A stretch of 64,000 nt of DNA from Stomoxys calcitrans (GCF_963082655.1 NC_081553.1:49187228-49251227), one strand, 5' to 3'; shown: positions 35,325 through 47,325, numbered from the stretch's first letter. Numbers and translations: made by a program. Notes: a model not told the origin generated them from the sequence alone.

Positions 35325-36345
35325 AAAAGTCATTGTTCAATTTTGTAGAACAAAATATTGGTCTTTTTGGTAGCCATATCCAAATATAGAAAGATCTGAT
35401 GCATACAGGACACCGATTTCGAAAAGCCTAACATAAGTCACTGTGTCAAATTTCAACAAAATCAGATAATAAATACGTCTTTTATGGGGCCGGGATTTTA
35501 AATTGAGAGATCGGTCTATATGGCAGCCATATCCAAATCTGAACCTATCTGAGCCAAATTGAAGAGGAATGTTAAGGGGCCTAACACAACTCACTGTCCC
35601 ATATTTGGGCGAATAAATGCGCCTTTTATGGGCTCAAAATCTCAAATCGAGAGATCGGTCTATATGGCAGCTATATCCAAATCTGAACCAATCTGAGCCA
35701 AATTGCAGAAAGTTGTCGAAGAGCCTAACGCAACTCACTGTCCCAAATTTCGGCGAAATCGTAAAATAAATGCGCCTTTTATTTTCTCTCAAATCGAGGG
35801 ATCGGTCTATATGGCAGCTATATCGAAATCTGAACCCATCTGAGCCAAATTGCAAAAAGTTGTCGAAGAGCCTAACGCAACTCACTGTCCCAAATTTCGG
35901 CGAAAGCGGACAATAAGTCCGCCTTTTATGGGCTCAAAATCTCAAATCGAGAGATCGGTCTATATGGCAGCTATATACAAATCTGAACCGATCTTAGCCA
36001 AATTGAAGAGGGATGTTAAAGGGCCTAACACAACTCGCTGTCCCAAATTTCGGCGGCAACGAACAATAATTGCGCCTTTTATGGGCGCAAGACCTTCGAT
36101 CGAGATATCAGTCTATATGGCAGCTATATCCAAATCTGGACCGATCTGAGCCAAAGTGAGGAAAGATGTCGAAGAGCCTAACACAACTCACTGTCCCAAA
36201 TTTCAGCAAAATCGGATAATAAATGTGGCTGGCTTTTATGGGCCGAAGACCCTAAATCGGCAGATCTGTCTATATGGCAGCTATATCCAAATCTGGACCG
36301 ATGTGGGCCAAATTGAGGAAAGATGCCGAAGGGGCTAATAATAAA
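35325..36345 (+). mobile_element. DINE-like monomer array, six to seven ~150-bp units
   Basis: Units carry GAGAGATCGGTCTATATGGC followed by AGCTATATCCAAATCTGAAC and CTCACTGTCCCAAATTTCGG. The 5' part (ACAAAATATTGGTCTTTTTG at 35342) matches the start of the array at 39914. Neither terminal hairpin is retained; it passes directly into the GAGCCCCATATT-type array. Confidence 0.7.
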
Positions 36346-37585
36346 TATGCCCGATTTAGTGGTGTTTTGGTCCCCCAAAAGCCCAAATTTCAAATACCTT
36401 CCACTTAAACCCCTTATTGCAAAAGTCAGCCAATATATCCGGTTTGAGGAACGGGCCCCAAAAACTATCAATATCGATCTACACTGTCTTGAAGACCCAA
36501 ATTGTCTTGGGTCTTCAAGACAGTGAAGGGGTTGTTAGGGTGGTGGGACGTCCCCTAGACAGTTAGTCCCGAATGTGGATATCAAATTCGTCGTCTACTC
36601 CCAAATACCTTTCATTTGAGCCCAATATTTCTATAGTCGGTAAAAATGACCAGCTTGGGGGGTGTTTTGGGGGATGGGGCGGCAACTCAGCCACTTGACT
36701 TTCAAAATATATATTAGATTCGAGTTCAACTCTAAAATAGCTCTCATTTGAGCCCCATATTGCAATGGTCAGCAAATACTTCCTATTTGGGTGGTGTTAT
36801 GGGGTTGGGGTGGCCCCATACACTTTTACCCAAATATTGATATCAGATTCGTGCTTTACTCCCAAAGACCTGTTACTTGAGTTCCATATTGTTATGGCCG
36901 TAAATTTGTCCTCTTTGGGGATGTTTTTAGGGAGGGGCTGCCTCCCAACACTTGGTCCCACATTTGCATATCAGATTCGTATTCTACACTCAAATACCTT
37001 TTATTTAGCCCCATATTACCATGGTCAGTAAATAAGTCCTGTTTTGCGGTGATTTGGGGAGGAGTGGACCCCAGAAACTTGGTCCCACATTTGGATATAA
37101 GATTTGAATTCTACTCGCATTTGAGTCCCATATTGTCATGATCGGTAAATATTTCCGATTTAGGGGTGGACCCCCAAAAACTTGGTCCAACATTTCGGTA
37201 TCAGATTCGTATTCTACTCGCAAATACCTTTCATTTGAGTCCCATATTGTCGTGATTGATCTATAAATATGTTTGGTGGGTTTTGGGTGGGACGGCCCCC
37301 CTAGGTACCCCATCCGAAATTTGTATACCGAATTTTTATTTTTAGGTTACAATCAGAGAGCAAACTAAATTTCGCTTTAATGGCAACACCCATTACCGAG
37401 ATCTGGAGTTTCTGAAAATTTGGGTAAGGGGGAGGGTCCGCTCCCTTCCGATATCCAAAAATTTAGTACCCTATTTGCACCACGAGATCATTATGCACCA
37501 ACTGTGAAAGTTTCAAGAAAATCGGTTCAGCCGTTCATGAGTCTATAAGGAACACACAAATAAACATAAAAACAGGTATGTTGAA
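36346..37585 (+). repeat. GAGCCCCATATT-type tandem repeat with terminal module
   Basis: About eight units of roughly 110-140 bp, each with ACCTTTCATTTGAGCCC-like sequence, a TTTGGGGGGTGTTTTGGGG-like G-rich part and CAGATTCGTATTCTACTC. It ends with the module TACCGAGATCTGGAGTTTCT, GGGGGAGGGTCCGCTCCC and AATCGGTTCAGCCGTTCATG (37370-37560), as at 12.4 and 49.9 kb. Confidence 0.7.
36482..36525. repeat. perfect 19-bp palindrome with 6-base loop
   Basis: CACTGTCTTGAAGACCCAA (36482-36500), loop ATTGTC, then its exact reverse complement (36507-36525). A related repeat unit at 48117-48140 has the AGACCCAAATTGTCTTGG core but not the mirrored arm, so the arm looks newly added here. Confidence 0.9.
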
Positions 37586-38328
37586 ACCGTTGTACCAAAT
37601 TTCAGAGATATCGGATAATAATAACGCCCTCTTGAGGATCAAGAAGCCAAGATCCCAGATCGGTTTATATGGCAGCTTTATCATGTTATGAATCGATTTG
37701 AATCATATTTGACACAGTTGTTAGAAGTCATAACAAAACACCTCATGCAAAGTTTCACCCAAATCGGATAAGAATTGCGCCCTCTGGTGCCTTAAGAAGT
37801 CAAGATTCAAGATCGGTTTATATGGCAGCTATATCAGGTTATGGACCGATTTAAAGCACACTCAGCACAGTTGTTGGGAGTCATATCGAAACACGTTGTG
37901 CAAAATTTCAGCCAAATCGGATAAGAATTGCGCCCTCTAGACGCTCAAGAAGTCAAGACCCCTGATAGGTTTATATGACAGCTATATCTGGTTCCACAGT
38001 TGTTCGAAGTCATAATAAAACACCTCATACAAAACTGCAGCCAAATCGGATAAGAATTGTGCCCTCTAATGGCTCAAGAAGTCAAGTTCCAAGATCAAGA
38101 TCTCAACCCACCTACACTAATAAGAAATATTTGTTCAAAATTTCAAGCTGCTAGCTTTACTCCTTCGAAAGTTTGCGTGCTTTCGACAGACAAACGGACG
38201 GACGGACTTAAAATGTCATGACGATCAAGAATATATATACTTTATGGGGTCTTACACGAATATTTCGAGAAGTTACAAACAGAATGACGAAATTAGTATA
38301 CCCCCATCCTATGGTGGAGGGTATAACA
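37586..38328 (+). mobile_element. DINE-like element, 3' half
   Basis: Three to four monomers (GATCGGTTTATATGGCAGCT type), then CAAAATTTCAAGCTGCTAGC, GACAGACAAACGGACGGACG, TATACTTTATGGGGTCTTAC and the end hairpin TATACCCCCATCCTATGGTG followed by GAGGGTATAACAAAC. It lacks the 5' hairpin. Confidence 0.75.
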
Positions 38329-38511
38329 AACAAACAAACACAAATTGATTTTCATATATAAAGAAGATTAATTCCTCATTTTCATGACTTTTTTTTAGGG
38401 AAAATTGATTTTTTTGTATATTCGTCGCTTCTCTAAAAAAATATCTTTCGATTGAGGCCAATTTCAATAAAATGCATTCAGCCGTTTGGCAGTAATATGT
38501 ACTCCAAAAGT

Positions 38512-39075
38512 GTGCTAATTCGGCTGGGCCGAAACTTATATACTCTCCACCATGGATCGCATTTGTCAAGTTCTTTGCCCGGAATCTCTTTATAGGCAAA
38601 CAAAGGAAAATGGATAAGAATTGCTATGCTATTGGAGCTATATCAGCTCAAGAACCGAATCAGAACATATTTGGCAAGTATGTTAGAGGTCATAAAAGCA
38701 ATCACTGTCCAAAATGTCAAACAAATCGGATAAGAATTGCGCCCTATAGAGGCCGAAGAAGTAAAATCGGAAGATCGGTTTGTATGAGAGCATATCAGGT
38801 TATAAACCGATTCAGACCATGTTTGGCACGTATATTTAAAGTCTGAGAAAAAGTTGTTGTCCCTAATTTCAGCCAAATCGGAAGAGAATTACGCACTCAA
38901 AAGGTTACAGAAGTAAAATCTGGAGATCGGTTCATATGGGAACTATATCAGGCTTTTGACCATTTCGCCTATGTTGAAGTTCATCAAAAATGTCATAGTA
39001 CAAATTTCAGCAAAATCGGATAAGAATTGCGCTCTTAAGAGGCTCAAGAAGTAAAATCGAGAGATGGGTACTTTT
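38512..39075 (+). mobile_element. DINE-like element, 5' half
   Basis: Begins AAAAGTGTGCTAATTCGGCT with hairpin TTCGGCTGGGCCGAA, then TTATATACTCTCCACCATGG. Three monomers follow (GCGCCCTATAGAGGCCGAAG type), ending in GAGAGATGGGTACTTTTTTC. The 3' block is missing. Confidence 0.75.
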
Positions 39076-39913
39076 TTCAAAAATAAAGGCAAAAAAAATT
39101 ATTTTTGTCACAAACTCTTTCAAGAATTTAATGCAAAAAATCGTACTTTTATTGTAAACAAAGTCCAACGATTTTCAGAAAAGAAGTTTATTTAGCGATT
39201 TTTTTTTTTTATGTGAAACGAATTTTTTTTTTTTTGTGTAGAAATCTAGAAATCGTTAACATTTTTGAAATGTCTAAAAGCCTGAACCCGCAGTTGATCC
39301 ACTGGCTATTAGACCAACACTAGAACTTTACTTGGAACTTACTTTACCTTTCAGAAAATGTCCAAATATGGCATCACTGCTATCGAACAACACCATCAAA
39401 TTGCAATGAAGAGGAACTAAAATGCTAAGCTGTGTAGGAAAAGACGAAAAAAAAAACGTTAAGCTGAAGCGCAAAATAAGAAACAAATCTGTATGCGAAC
39501 AGAAAAGGAGCATGATAAATATTCTTAGCACATTCAAATGGTTTTTCCGCGTAGCAATAATGCCATAAACAAACGCGACCATCAGTGATGTTATCGCCAT
39601 TACCATCGCCATGGCCATCACCATTGCCATACATCCTTGGCGCACTAACATCGGATACACGAAATTTTCCCAATCAACAATAAATAATTGGGTTATTATT
39701 TATTGTAGCTTAGTTCCTTGTTGGGGGTGGATGGGGGAGGGGATTCAGTTTTTTTTTTATTTAGCTCCGAATGCTTTATTGTAAAAAACAAAACTATAAA
39801 TCTGGGCAGTGAAGAAAAATTTGCTTTTCTCGCCATATTTTATTTGCGTAGGACATTTTAAAGCAGCAGGAATTTTTCGAAATAAAAATAATTAGGAGCT
39901 TTAAAAACAAAAA
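39076..39913. other. low-repeat sequence surrounding a candidate exon
   Basis: T-rich and A-rich stretches, plus a GATGGC-like simple repeat on the minus strand (39590-39635). Apart from the candidate exon at 39348-39429 nothing coding is supported. Confidence 0.4.
39348..39429 (-). CDS. candidate internal exon, 82 bp, unknown protein
   Basis: The minus strand shows a long T-rich tract ending TCTTTTCCTACACAG, an excellent fly 3' splice site. It is followed by 27 open codons plus one base and then GTAAAGTAAG, an acceptable donor. Read from the acceptor in phase 0 the peptide is LSILVPLHCNLMVLFDSSDA then IFGHFLK, a believable mix of hydrophobic and polar residues. I do not recognise the family. 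It would lie upstream of the MRH exon on the same strand, so it could belong to the same gene across a ~25-kb intron or to a different gene. The support is splice signals plus an open frame only. Confidence 0.35.
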
Positions 39914-42838
39914 CAACAAGTAAAAAGGCATTAAGTTCGGCCGGGCCGAACTTTGGATACCCACCACCTCGGGTATATATGTAAATCCCATTTCGTAACA
40001 ATCAGGAGAACATTGGATAACTTAAGCACCCAAATTCGGCACGGGCATTGAGTGGTCTTATATATTGGGTTGCCCAAAAAGTAATTGCGGATTTTTCATA
40101 TAGTCGGCGTTGACATGCGAATTTTTTATATTTTTTCACAGCTTGTGACTCTGTAATTGCATTCTTTCTTCTGTCAGTTATCAGCTGTTATTTTTAGCTT
40201 GCTTTAGAAAAAAAGTGTAAAAAAGTATATTTGATTAAAGTTCATTCTAAGTTTTATTAAAAATGCATTTACTTTCTTTTAAAAAGTCCGCAATTACTTT
40301 TTGGGCAACCCAATATATGACACTATTTAATTTTTTAGAACAAAATATTGGTCTTTTTGGCAGATATATCCAATGATAAACCGATCTGAACCATATTCAG
40401 GTCGGATATCGTGAGGCTCAGAAAAACTCACTGTTTCAAATTTCAGGGAATTCGAGTAATAAATAAAGCTTTTATTGGCTTCAGACCCCTTATCGGCAGA
40501 TTGGTCTATATGGCAGCTATATCTAAATATAGTCCGATCTGAACCATATTTAGGTCGGGTATCAAGGGGCTAAAAATAACTCACTGTTTCGAATTTTAGC
40601 GAAATCGGTTAAAAAATAAAGCTTTTATGGGCTTCAGATTCTTTATCGGCAGATCGGTCTATATGACAGCTATATCTAAATGTAGACCAATCTGTATCAT
40701 ATTTGGGTCGGATGTTGTGAAGCTTAAAACTGCGCAGTATTCCAAATTTCAGCGAAATCGGATAACAAATAAAGATTTTATGGCCATCAGACCCTTTATC
40801 GGGAGATCGGTCTATATGGCAGCTATATCTAAATATGAACCGATCTCATCCATATTTAGGTCAGATGTCTGGAGGCTTCAAATAACCCACCGTTGCAAAT
40901 TTCAGCGAAATCGGGTAATAAATGAAGCTTTTATGGTCTTCAGACCCTTTATCGGGAGATCGGTCTATATGGCAGCTATATCTAAATAAAGTCCGATCTG
41001 AACCATATTTATGTCAGGTATCAAGGGGCTAAAAATAACTCACTGTTTCAAATTTTAGCGAAATCGGTTAAAAAATAAAGCTTTTATGGGCTTTAGACCC
41101 TTTATCAGCAGATCGGTCTATATGACAGCTGTATCTAAACATAGTCCAATCTGTATCATATTTGGGTCGGATGTTGGGAGGCTTAAAACTGCGCACCGTT
41201 GCAAATTTCAGCGAAATCGGGTAATAAATAAAGCTTTCATGGTCTTCAGACCCTTTATCGGGAGATCGGTCTATATGGCAGCTAAATCTGAATATAGTCC
41301 GATCTGAACCATATTTGGGGCAGTTGTCGGGAAGCCTTAAATATATAGACCGATCTCTAGACTTCAAGTCTTGAAGCAATAAATTGGTCTTTTTTCATCC
41401 GATTTCGATGAAGTTTGGCACAGTGAGTTCTGCTAGACCCGTCCCCATTTCTGTGGAGTGTGATTCAGATCGGGTTATATTTGGATATAGCTGCCCCATA
41501 GACCGACCGCCCGATCTCCCGATATAGGGTATTAAGGCCATTAAAGATCCATTTATTTCCCGAATTCGATGAAATTTGGCACAGTGTATTCTGGTAGATC
41601 CCTACCCATTCCTGTCAAATGTGGTCTAAATCGGACCATTTTTGGATATAGCTGCCAAATAGACCGATCTCCCTATATAGAGTATTGAGCCCATAAAAGG
41701 AGCATTTTTCATCCGATTTGAATGAAATTTGAAGCATTGACTTTTGATAGACCTCTAAACCTTCGTGTCGAACATTGTCCAAATCTGACCATATTTGGAT
41801 ATAGCTGTCATATAGACCGATCTACCGATATAGAGTATTGAGCTCATAAAAGGAGCATTTTTCATACGATTTGGATGAAATTTGAAACAGTGCGTTTTGA
41901 TAGACCTCTACACCTTCGTGTCGAACATGGTCCAGATCGGACCATATTTGGATATAACTGCTATATAGACCGATCTCCCGATATAGAGTATTGAGCCCAT
42001 AAAAGGAGCATTTTTCATCCTATTTGGATGAAATTTAAAAAAGTGCGGTTTGATAGACCTGTACACCTTTGTGTCGAACATCGTCCAGATCGGACCATAT
42101 TTGGATATAGCTGCCATATAGACCGATCTCCCGATATAGAGTATTGAGCTCATAAAAGATCATTTTTCATCCCATTTGGATGAAATTTGAAACAGCGCGT
42201 TTGGATAGACCTCTCCACCTTCGTGCGGACATCGTTCAGATCGGACCATATTTGGATATAGTTGCCATTTGGACCCTTCCCCATTTCTTTGGAGTGTGAT
42301 TCAGATCGGACTATATTTGGATATAGCTGCCCTATAGACCGACCGCCCGATCTCCCGATATAGGGTATTAAGGCCATAAAAGATCCGTTTATTACCCGAA
42401 TTCGGTGAAATTTGACACAGTGTGTTCTGGTAGATCTCTACCCATTCCTGTCAAATGTGGTCCAGATCGGACCATTTTTGGATATAGCTGCCATATAAAC
42501 CGATCTCCCGATATAGAGCATTGAGCCCATAAAAGGAGCATTTTTCATTCGATTTGGATGAAATTTAAAACAGTGCGTTTTGATAGACCTGTACACCTTT
42601 GTGTCGAACATCGTCCAGATCGGACCATATTTGGATATAGCTGCCATATAGACGGATCTTCTGATATGGAGTATTAAGCCCATAAAAGGAGCATTTTAGA
42701 AACCCATCCAATCCTAGCGACATACATCAATAAAAAGTATCTGTACAAAATTTCAAGCGGCTTGCTCTACGCATTCCAACACAATCACAGACTATTGACA
42801 GACGGAGGGACTGACTTTATTAGGTAATACCAATATTC
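39914..42838 (+). mobile_element. large DINE-like element with inverted internal monomer block and a nested MITE
   Basis: The 5' end ACAACAAGTAAAAAGGCATT is followed by the perfect hairpin AGTTCGGCCGGGCCGAACT and GGATACCCACCACC. Monomers run forward (GGTCTATATGGCAGCTATAT, about 152-bp spacing) to about 41345, then reversed (GATATAGCTGCCATATAGAC) to about 42700. A forward 3' block follows (CAAAATTTCAAGCGGCTTGC, GACAGACGGAGGGACTGAC). Within the reversed part a block recurs after 836 bp (marker GACCGACCGCCCGATCTCCC at 41501 and 42337). A MITE interrupts it at 40065. Confidence 0.75.
40065..40313 (+). mobile_element. mariner-like MITE, copy 1
   Basis: 249 bp with terminal inverted repeats of at least 27 bp starting TTGGGTTGCCCAAAAAGTAA and flanked by TA on both sides. 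Removing it restores a continuous DINE-like monomer, compared with 35310-35350, which proves insertion. The interior is T-rich with no coding sequence. The TA target and the TIR style point to a mariner-family parent elsewhere in the genome. Confidence 0.92.
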
Positions 42839-43950
42839 CATACCATAAAAACTTAAATAAATGTTCCTCGCCATCAACTCAATTTCCAATTGAAAGCAAA
42901 AACTTCAATAAAGACTGCAATAAGAGATCAGACCATACATAATACACTTAAAGTAAACTTCAAACTTTAACATCGAAATTCTTTAGCTGCAAAACACAAA
43001 GGACAAAAAACACTAAAAAATTTCATCAAATCGAAGCATACGGATATTGCAGTTAAAAAAAACAGAGAGAAACTTTGAAAACAAATGCAGCAAAATATTA
43101 CATATCCTGCAGCTAGCTACCAAGCAATATTGGAACGCATTTCACATAATTTTCAATATATAGCTCTGTTCATTTTATTTTTGTTTTGGCAAAGGCAACA
43201 GCATCTAAACGCAGCATCACACAGCATGAAAAAAAACGAAAACTTTTAGAAATTCCATTATGAGGACGAACCATGATGATATGAATGAAGCCAAGTTCTA
43301 CACAGGAAATCTGGTATTGAGCTAAGGAATAACCTCTGCCTTACCGCTCTGCCTCTCCTCCAGAAAGAAGACACAGTACGAATGACATTCTCTAACATGC
43401 GAAACAGAAAAGATATCAAAGGAGTCCAACAAATGGCTCAACCCCACTGCATGATGTGTAACACATTGCCACCATCAACAGAAGGGGCAGCAGCACATCC
43501 TTTAGCTGGCAGGAATAGTTCCACTATCATCAGAGTGAAAATCGTAAACTATAGAGTTTTGTGGTGGCACACAATATTGAAGTGATTTCGAATATTAACA
43601 CATTGAGCGGAAGCAAGCCGCTCAAGACCTGCATTTTCTTACTGCCATCGTTGCCCCTCCCCCCCTTTTTACTGTCATAAAATCTAATGGAGTAAAGTGG
43701 CTGTGACACAGCCTGCACAATGCGAAAAAAAAGCAGGAAGGAAGGAAGTTGGCAGAATAGATTGTAAGCCAAGTTGCGACATATGTACCGACATAAGGGA
43801 AATATGACACACAATAAATACGATTTTTTACCAAAAAGAAAACATTGCAATTTGAGTTTGTCGAAGCCAAAGGACACTGAGAGAAAAATTAATTAGTTAA
43901 AAGATGATTAAAGGAGGAAAAGCAAAAGTAAATGGAGGAAAAACAAATGT
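42839..43950. other. low-repeat sequence, no gene recognised
   Basis: AT-rich unique-looking DNA. Frames at 43382-43585 (plus) and 43530-43877 (minus) overlap each other, have no family resemblance and lack splice support. Confidence 0.4.
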
Positions 43951-43954
43951 AAAT

Positions 43955-44835
43955 AAATAAAAGCGTGCAAAATTCGGACGGGACTAATCTTATATACCCT
44001 TCACCATGAATCGCATTTGTCGAGTTCTTTTCCCGGCATCTCTTCTTAGGCAAATAGAGAGATCGATTTAAATGGGAGCTGTATCAGGCTATAGACAGAT
44101 TCAGACCATAATAAACACATATGTTGATGGTCATGAGAGGATCCGTCAGGCAAATCGGATAACAATTGCGCCCTCTAGAGGCTCAAGAAGTCAAGACCCA
44201 AGATCGGTTTATATGGCAGCTATATCAGGTTATGAGCCGATTTGAACCATACTTGGCACAGTTGTTGGATATCATAACAAAACACGTCGTGCAAAATTTC
44301 ATTCCAATCGGATAAGAAATGCGCCCTCTAGATACTCATGAAGTCAAGACCCAAGATCGGTTTATATGACAGCTATATCAGGTTATGGACCGCTTTGAAC
44401 CATACTTGGCACAGTTGTTGGATATCATAACAAAACGCGTCGTGCAAAATTTCATTTCATTCGGATAAGAATTGCGCCCTCTAGAAGCTCAAGAAATCAA
44501 GACCCAAGATCGGTTTATATGACAGCTATATCAGGTTATGGGCCGATTTGAACCATACTTGGCGCAGTTGTTGGAAGTCACTGCAAAACACGTCATGCAA
44601 AATTTCATTTCAATCGGATAAGAACTGTGCCCTCTAGAGGCTCAAGAATTCAAGACCCAAGATCGCTTTATATGGCAGCTATATCAAAACATAGACCGAT
44701 ATGGCCCATTTACAATTTCAACCGACCTGCACTAATAAAAAGTATTTGTGCAAAATTTCAAGCGACTTGCTTTATTCCTTCGAAAGTTAGCGAGCTTTCG
44801 ACACACAGACGGATGGGCGGACTTTAAGGCCCTGC
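43955..44835 (+). mobile_element. DINE-like element, near complete, four monomers
   Basis: 5' AAAAGCGTGCAAAATTCGGA, TTATATACCCTTCACCATGA, four monomers close to those of the 24921 element (for example TTGGATATCATAACAAAACA), and 3' CAAAATTTCAAGCGACTTGC, TCGACACACAGACGGATGGG. The end hairpin is missing. Confidence 0.78.
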
Positions 44836-44897
44836 CAACACCCTAGGGCACCCTCATCTCAAAACATTTCAAATTTCAAAGAGATATTTTTATCTGC

Positions 44898-45101
44898 AGG
44901 CCACCAAAGTGCCTATTTCGTTCAGCGCCTGGGTTCGAATCCTGGCCACATTTCCGAGGTACTGTGCCATGAAAAACTTCTCCCCAAAGAAGAGTCGCAG
45001 TGCGGACTCGCAGACTCGGCTATAAAAAAGAGGCCTCTTATCATTGAGCTGTGATAAGTTTGCCTCGGTTTCTTTATAGAATGTTCATGGGCAAATTTGG
45101 A
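44898..45101 (+). mobile_element. tRNA-derived SINE, partly deleted copy
   Basis: Head AGGCCACCAAAGTGCC (damaged A box), intact B box GGTTCGAATCC near 44952, then GGTACTGTGCCATGAAAAAC, the CGGCTATAAAAAAGAGGCCT body and the ATGTTCATGGGCAAATTTGG tail. It lacks about 60 bp after the B box and part of the A-box region. Confidence 0.8.
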
Positions 45102-45256
45102 TTTCCATCTCTATGCGTTCCCAAATGGCACAGTTTTTACTAGTATTTTAAGATTTTTCCCCACTGTGCGTTGCAGCATTTCCTATGTCATTGCCCGGAT
45201 TTCGCGGCTAACAGACTCCGGCACTTTGGTGGGGACACAATGCCAGATATGAACCA

Positions 45257-45415
45257 ATATATCGATTACCGCCGGTAATCTTCATCAGGGAGTGGAAACG
45301 TTTTTAAACAAGTGAACTTATTTCTTACACCACACAAGAATGAAGAAATAAGTTCCATTGTTTTAAAATTTATCCATATCCTGATGAAGATTACCGGCGG
45401 TAATGGATATATTGA
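45257..45415. repeat. long fold-back (inverted repeat) with ~75-bp arms
   Basis: AATATATCGATTACCGCCGG at 45257 and onward pairs with GGTAATGGATATATT ending at about 45415. The outer ~34 bp differ by about one base, and inner blocks (GAACTTATTTCTT) also pair, with a short loop near 45338-45345. ATTACCGCCGGTAAT within each arm is itself palindromic. It could be a small foldback MITE. No target duplication was resolved. Confidence 0.75.
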
Positions 45416-45429
45416 GAAATTTTAAAATA

Positions 45430-46470
45430 AAACAATTAATAATAAACATGAACATCATTTTTTGTTTTTATTCAATTTATTCTTCCCTAAGTATACCCAA
45501 ATAAAATTTTGTCAGTGTAGCCTTAAATACTGTTGCTTGCATATGTTAGGCTCATTGTTTGTGTGTATAAGTGTGTTTTGCAGAAGTATATATTTTGCGA
45601 ATGTGTTGTTGAAGAGTTGAAGTTGAAGAGGTTTTGTGCCTAATGCAGATGATTTTGATTCAAATATGCTGTGCACACACATTTCTACTCTACCACCACC
45701 ATTCACCGCCACCACCATTCACCACCACCACCATTCACCGCATTGAAAAATGGCAGCCATAGCAGCAACACAGCCACCACTAACCATTGTATGCTAAACA
45801 AATGCTTCTTGAGATACAACACACCAACGCACATACGCACGCACATATTTCCCCACAATCCCCACCATCCAGAAAGACACATCAATACATGAGTGAGAGT
45901 ATAGGCGTGTGTGTGCCTTTGCGAATCTTCATTGATTGTGGCAACCACTACAGACACTTGCATTCAGTGCTCATATTTTCAATATAAAACCCTCTTGAAA
46001 ACTTAAATGTACGGAAACGCCAGAGTGGCGTATAAGTGTTGTTGTTATATCGTAACACTCATACGTACCCTCGTACACTTAAGTGGAAGGTAAGACAACG
46101 AGACAAGCTGCTTTATATAGGAGAAATATTTTCCCAATGTATGCTGAGATCTAATTCGTCCAGATTTGTTTTTAAACTTTTGATCTTCTTTATAAATACC
46201 ACGGAAATAGAATATTAAGTTTGATTTTAAGGGAGAATTGTGGAGAAAGCGGGTTGGGGAGATTCTTACCTTTTAAAAAGGCAACAAGTTTGTCACAGAG
46301 AATAAGGGAAAATTTCTTTGAAAATCACAATTCGTAGTTATGACAACAAAATTTAAGGAATGTAAAAAAAATAAAAATAAACAAAAAAAATAAAAAGGAA
46401 TATAAAAAATAAAATAAATATCAAAAAATTAAAAATCTAAAAATTTTGTATATTGATTGACTTGATATAT
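45430..46470. other. low-repeat sequence, no gene recognised
   Basis: Contains an imperfect CACCACCATTCACCGC simple repeat (45692-45740), which produces a His/Pro-rich frame at 45671-45892, and A-rich DNA at 46350-46450. Nothing coding is supported. Confidence 0.4.
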
Positions 46471-46477
46471 AGGCCCA

Positions 46478-47188
46478 TTGAATCACCAGTGCCAACATAT
46501 AAAGCACTGGTATGGTGAAAGGAGGACTCGTAGTACAAATCTCAAGAAGCTCCAAAAATTACCCAGAATTGGAGTAGGAAGCATTGACAAAAGTAATGCC
46601 AGGAAGGATTGTAAAGCCATGCAGAATATGGCGACTACTGTTTTCTCTATACGGAACTGTGCCGTCAGTTTGGCGCTCAGGCTAAGGAAGTCTTACAGGC
46701 TGAAGGAGGATAGGTTCTAAGATGTGCCGAAGGTAGAATGAGGAATCAAATCGAGATAGGATCTTCAGAGTTCCTTCTGCCAAAAGAAAAGCATAGGAGA
46801 CGTATGCTGTATTTAAGTACGATGAGATCTCTGTCTCCACAGATCGCTTCAAGATGTAGTCATTGGTGAATTTGGCTGTCTACTCCGATTCACTCGATAT
46901 TTGTATATCGCTGAGACTGCCGGACGAATATGTATTGGGTTTTGAGCAGATATCTGCGCTATTTTAATAGACCCACATAAAGTCTTCGGAAAGGATTTAC
47001 CATTATCGAAACTTAGCCTTTATGGAATAGTGGAGTCGATAGTGGAGTCAATGTGCCTAGAAGTCCTGACTTCACTCCAGGCCCAAAAAATAATAGCACT
47101 GACTTCAGCTGCCAGACACAACGGGATTCCTGAAAATGGGAAGGTGGACGAGCGAACCAATCGTCCGTCTTGCATATGTGCCAAGCGT
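46478..47188 (+). pseudogene. degenerate LOA-type non-LTR ORF2 fragment (reverse transcriptase end plus RNase H)
   Basis: The plus strand reads STNLKKLQKLPRIGVGSI and RNCAVSLALRLRKS (46535-46700), which fits the thumb/connection region of LOA/I-group polymerases. Then, in shifted frames, YSDSLDICISLRLPDEYVLG (about 46890-46950) resembles the start of their RNase H domain, and ARHNGIPENGKVDERTN (47115-47165) resembles the RNase H W-V-x-G-H-x-G-I-x-G-N-x-x-A-D-E motif. There are many frameshifts and missing catalytic residues, so it is an old remnant. Confidence 0.55.
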
Positions 47189-47320
47189 GACACATACGAG
47201 GGCTGCTATATAAGTTTCGGGCCTAGAAAACACCAAGTGCAGCCAGGAGCAATCTGTTAATTTTACTAGCATAATTCTACTCGGAACGTTGTGATGTACG
47301 ACGACCATTTGTGTTGTGTA
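47189..47320 (+). mobile_element. possible mariner-like terminal fragment
   Basis: TACGAGGGCTGCTATATAAG then TTTCGGGCC resembles mariner-type terminal inverted repeats. No matching inverted end was found before the SINE at 47326, so only one end is present. Confidence 0.3.
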
Positions 47321-47325
47321 CAAAA

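Noticed and set aside
35337..42683. Many 60-120-codon frames with IGRSVYMAAISK-like peptides
   Set aside because: The same peptide recurs because each 153-bp monomer is a multiple of three. These are translated repeats.
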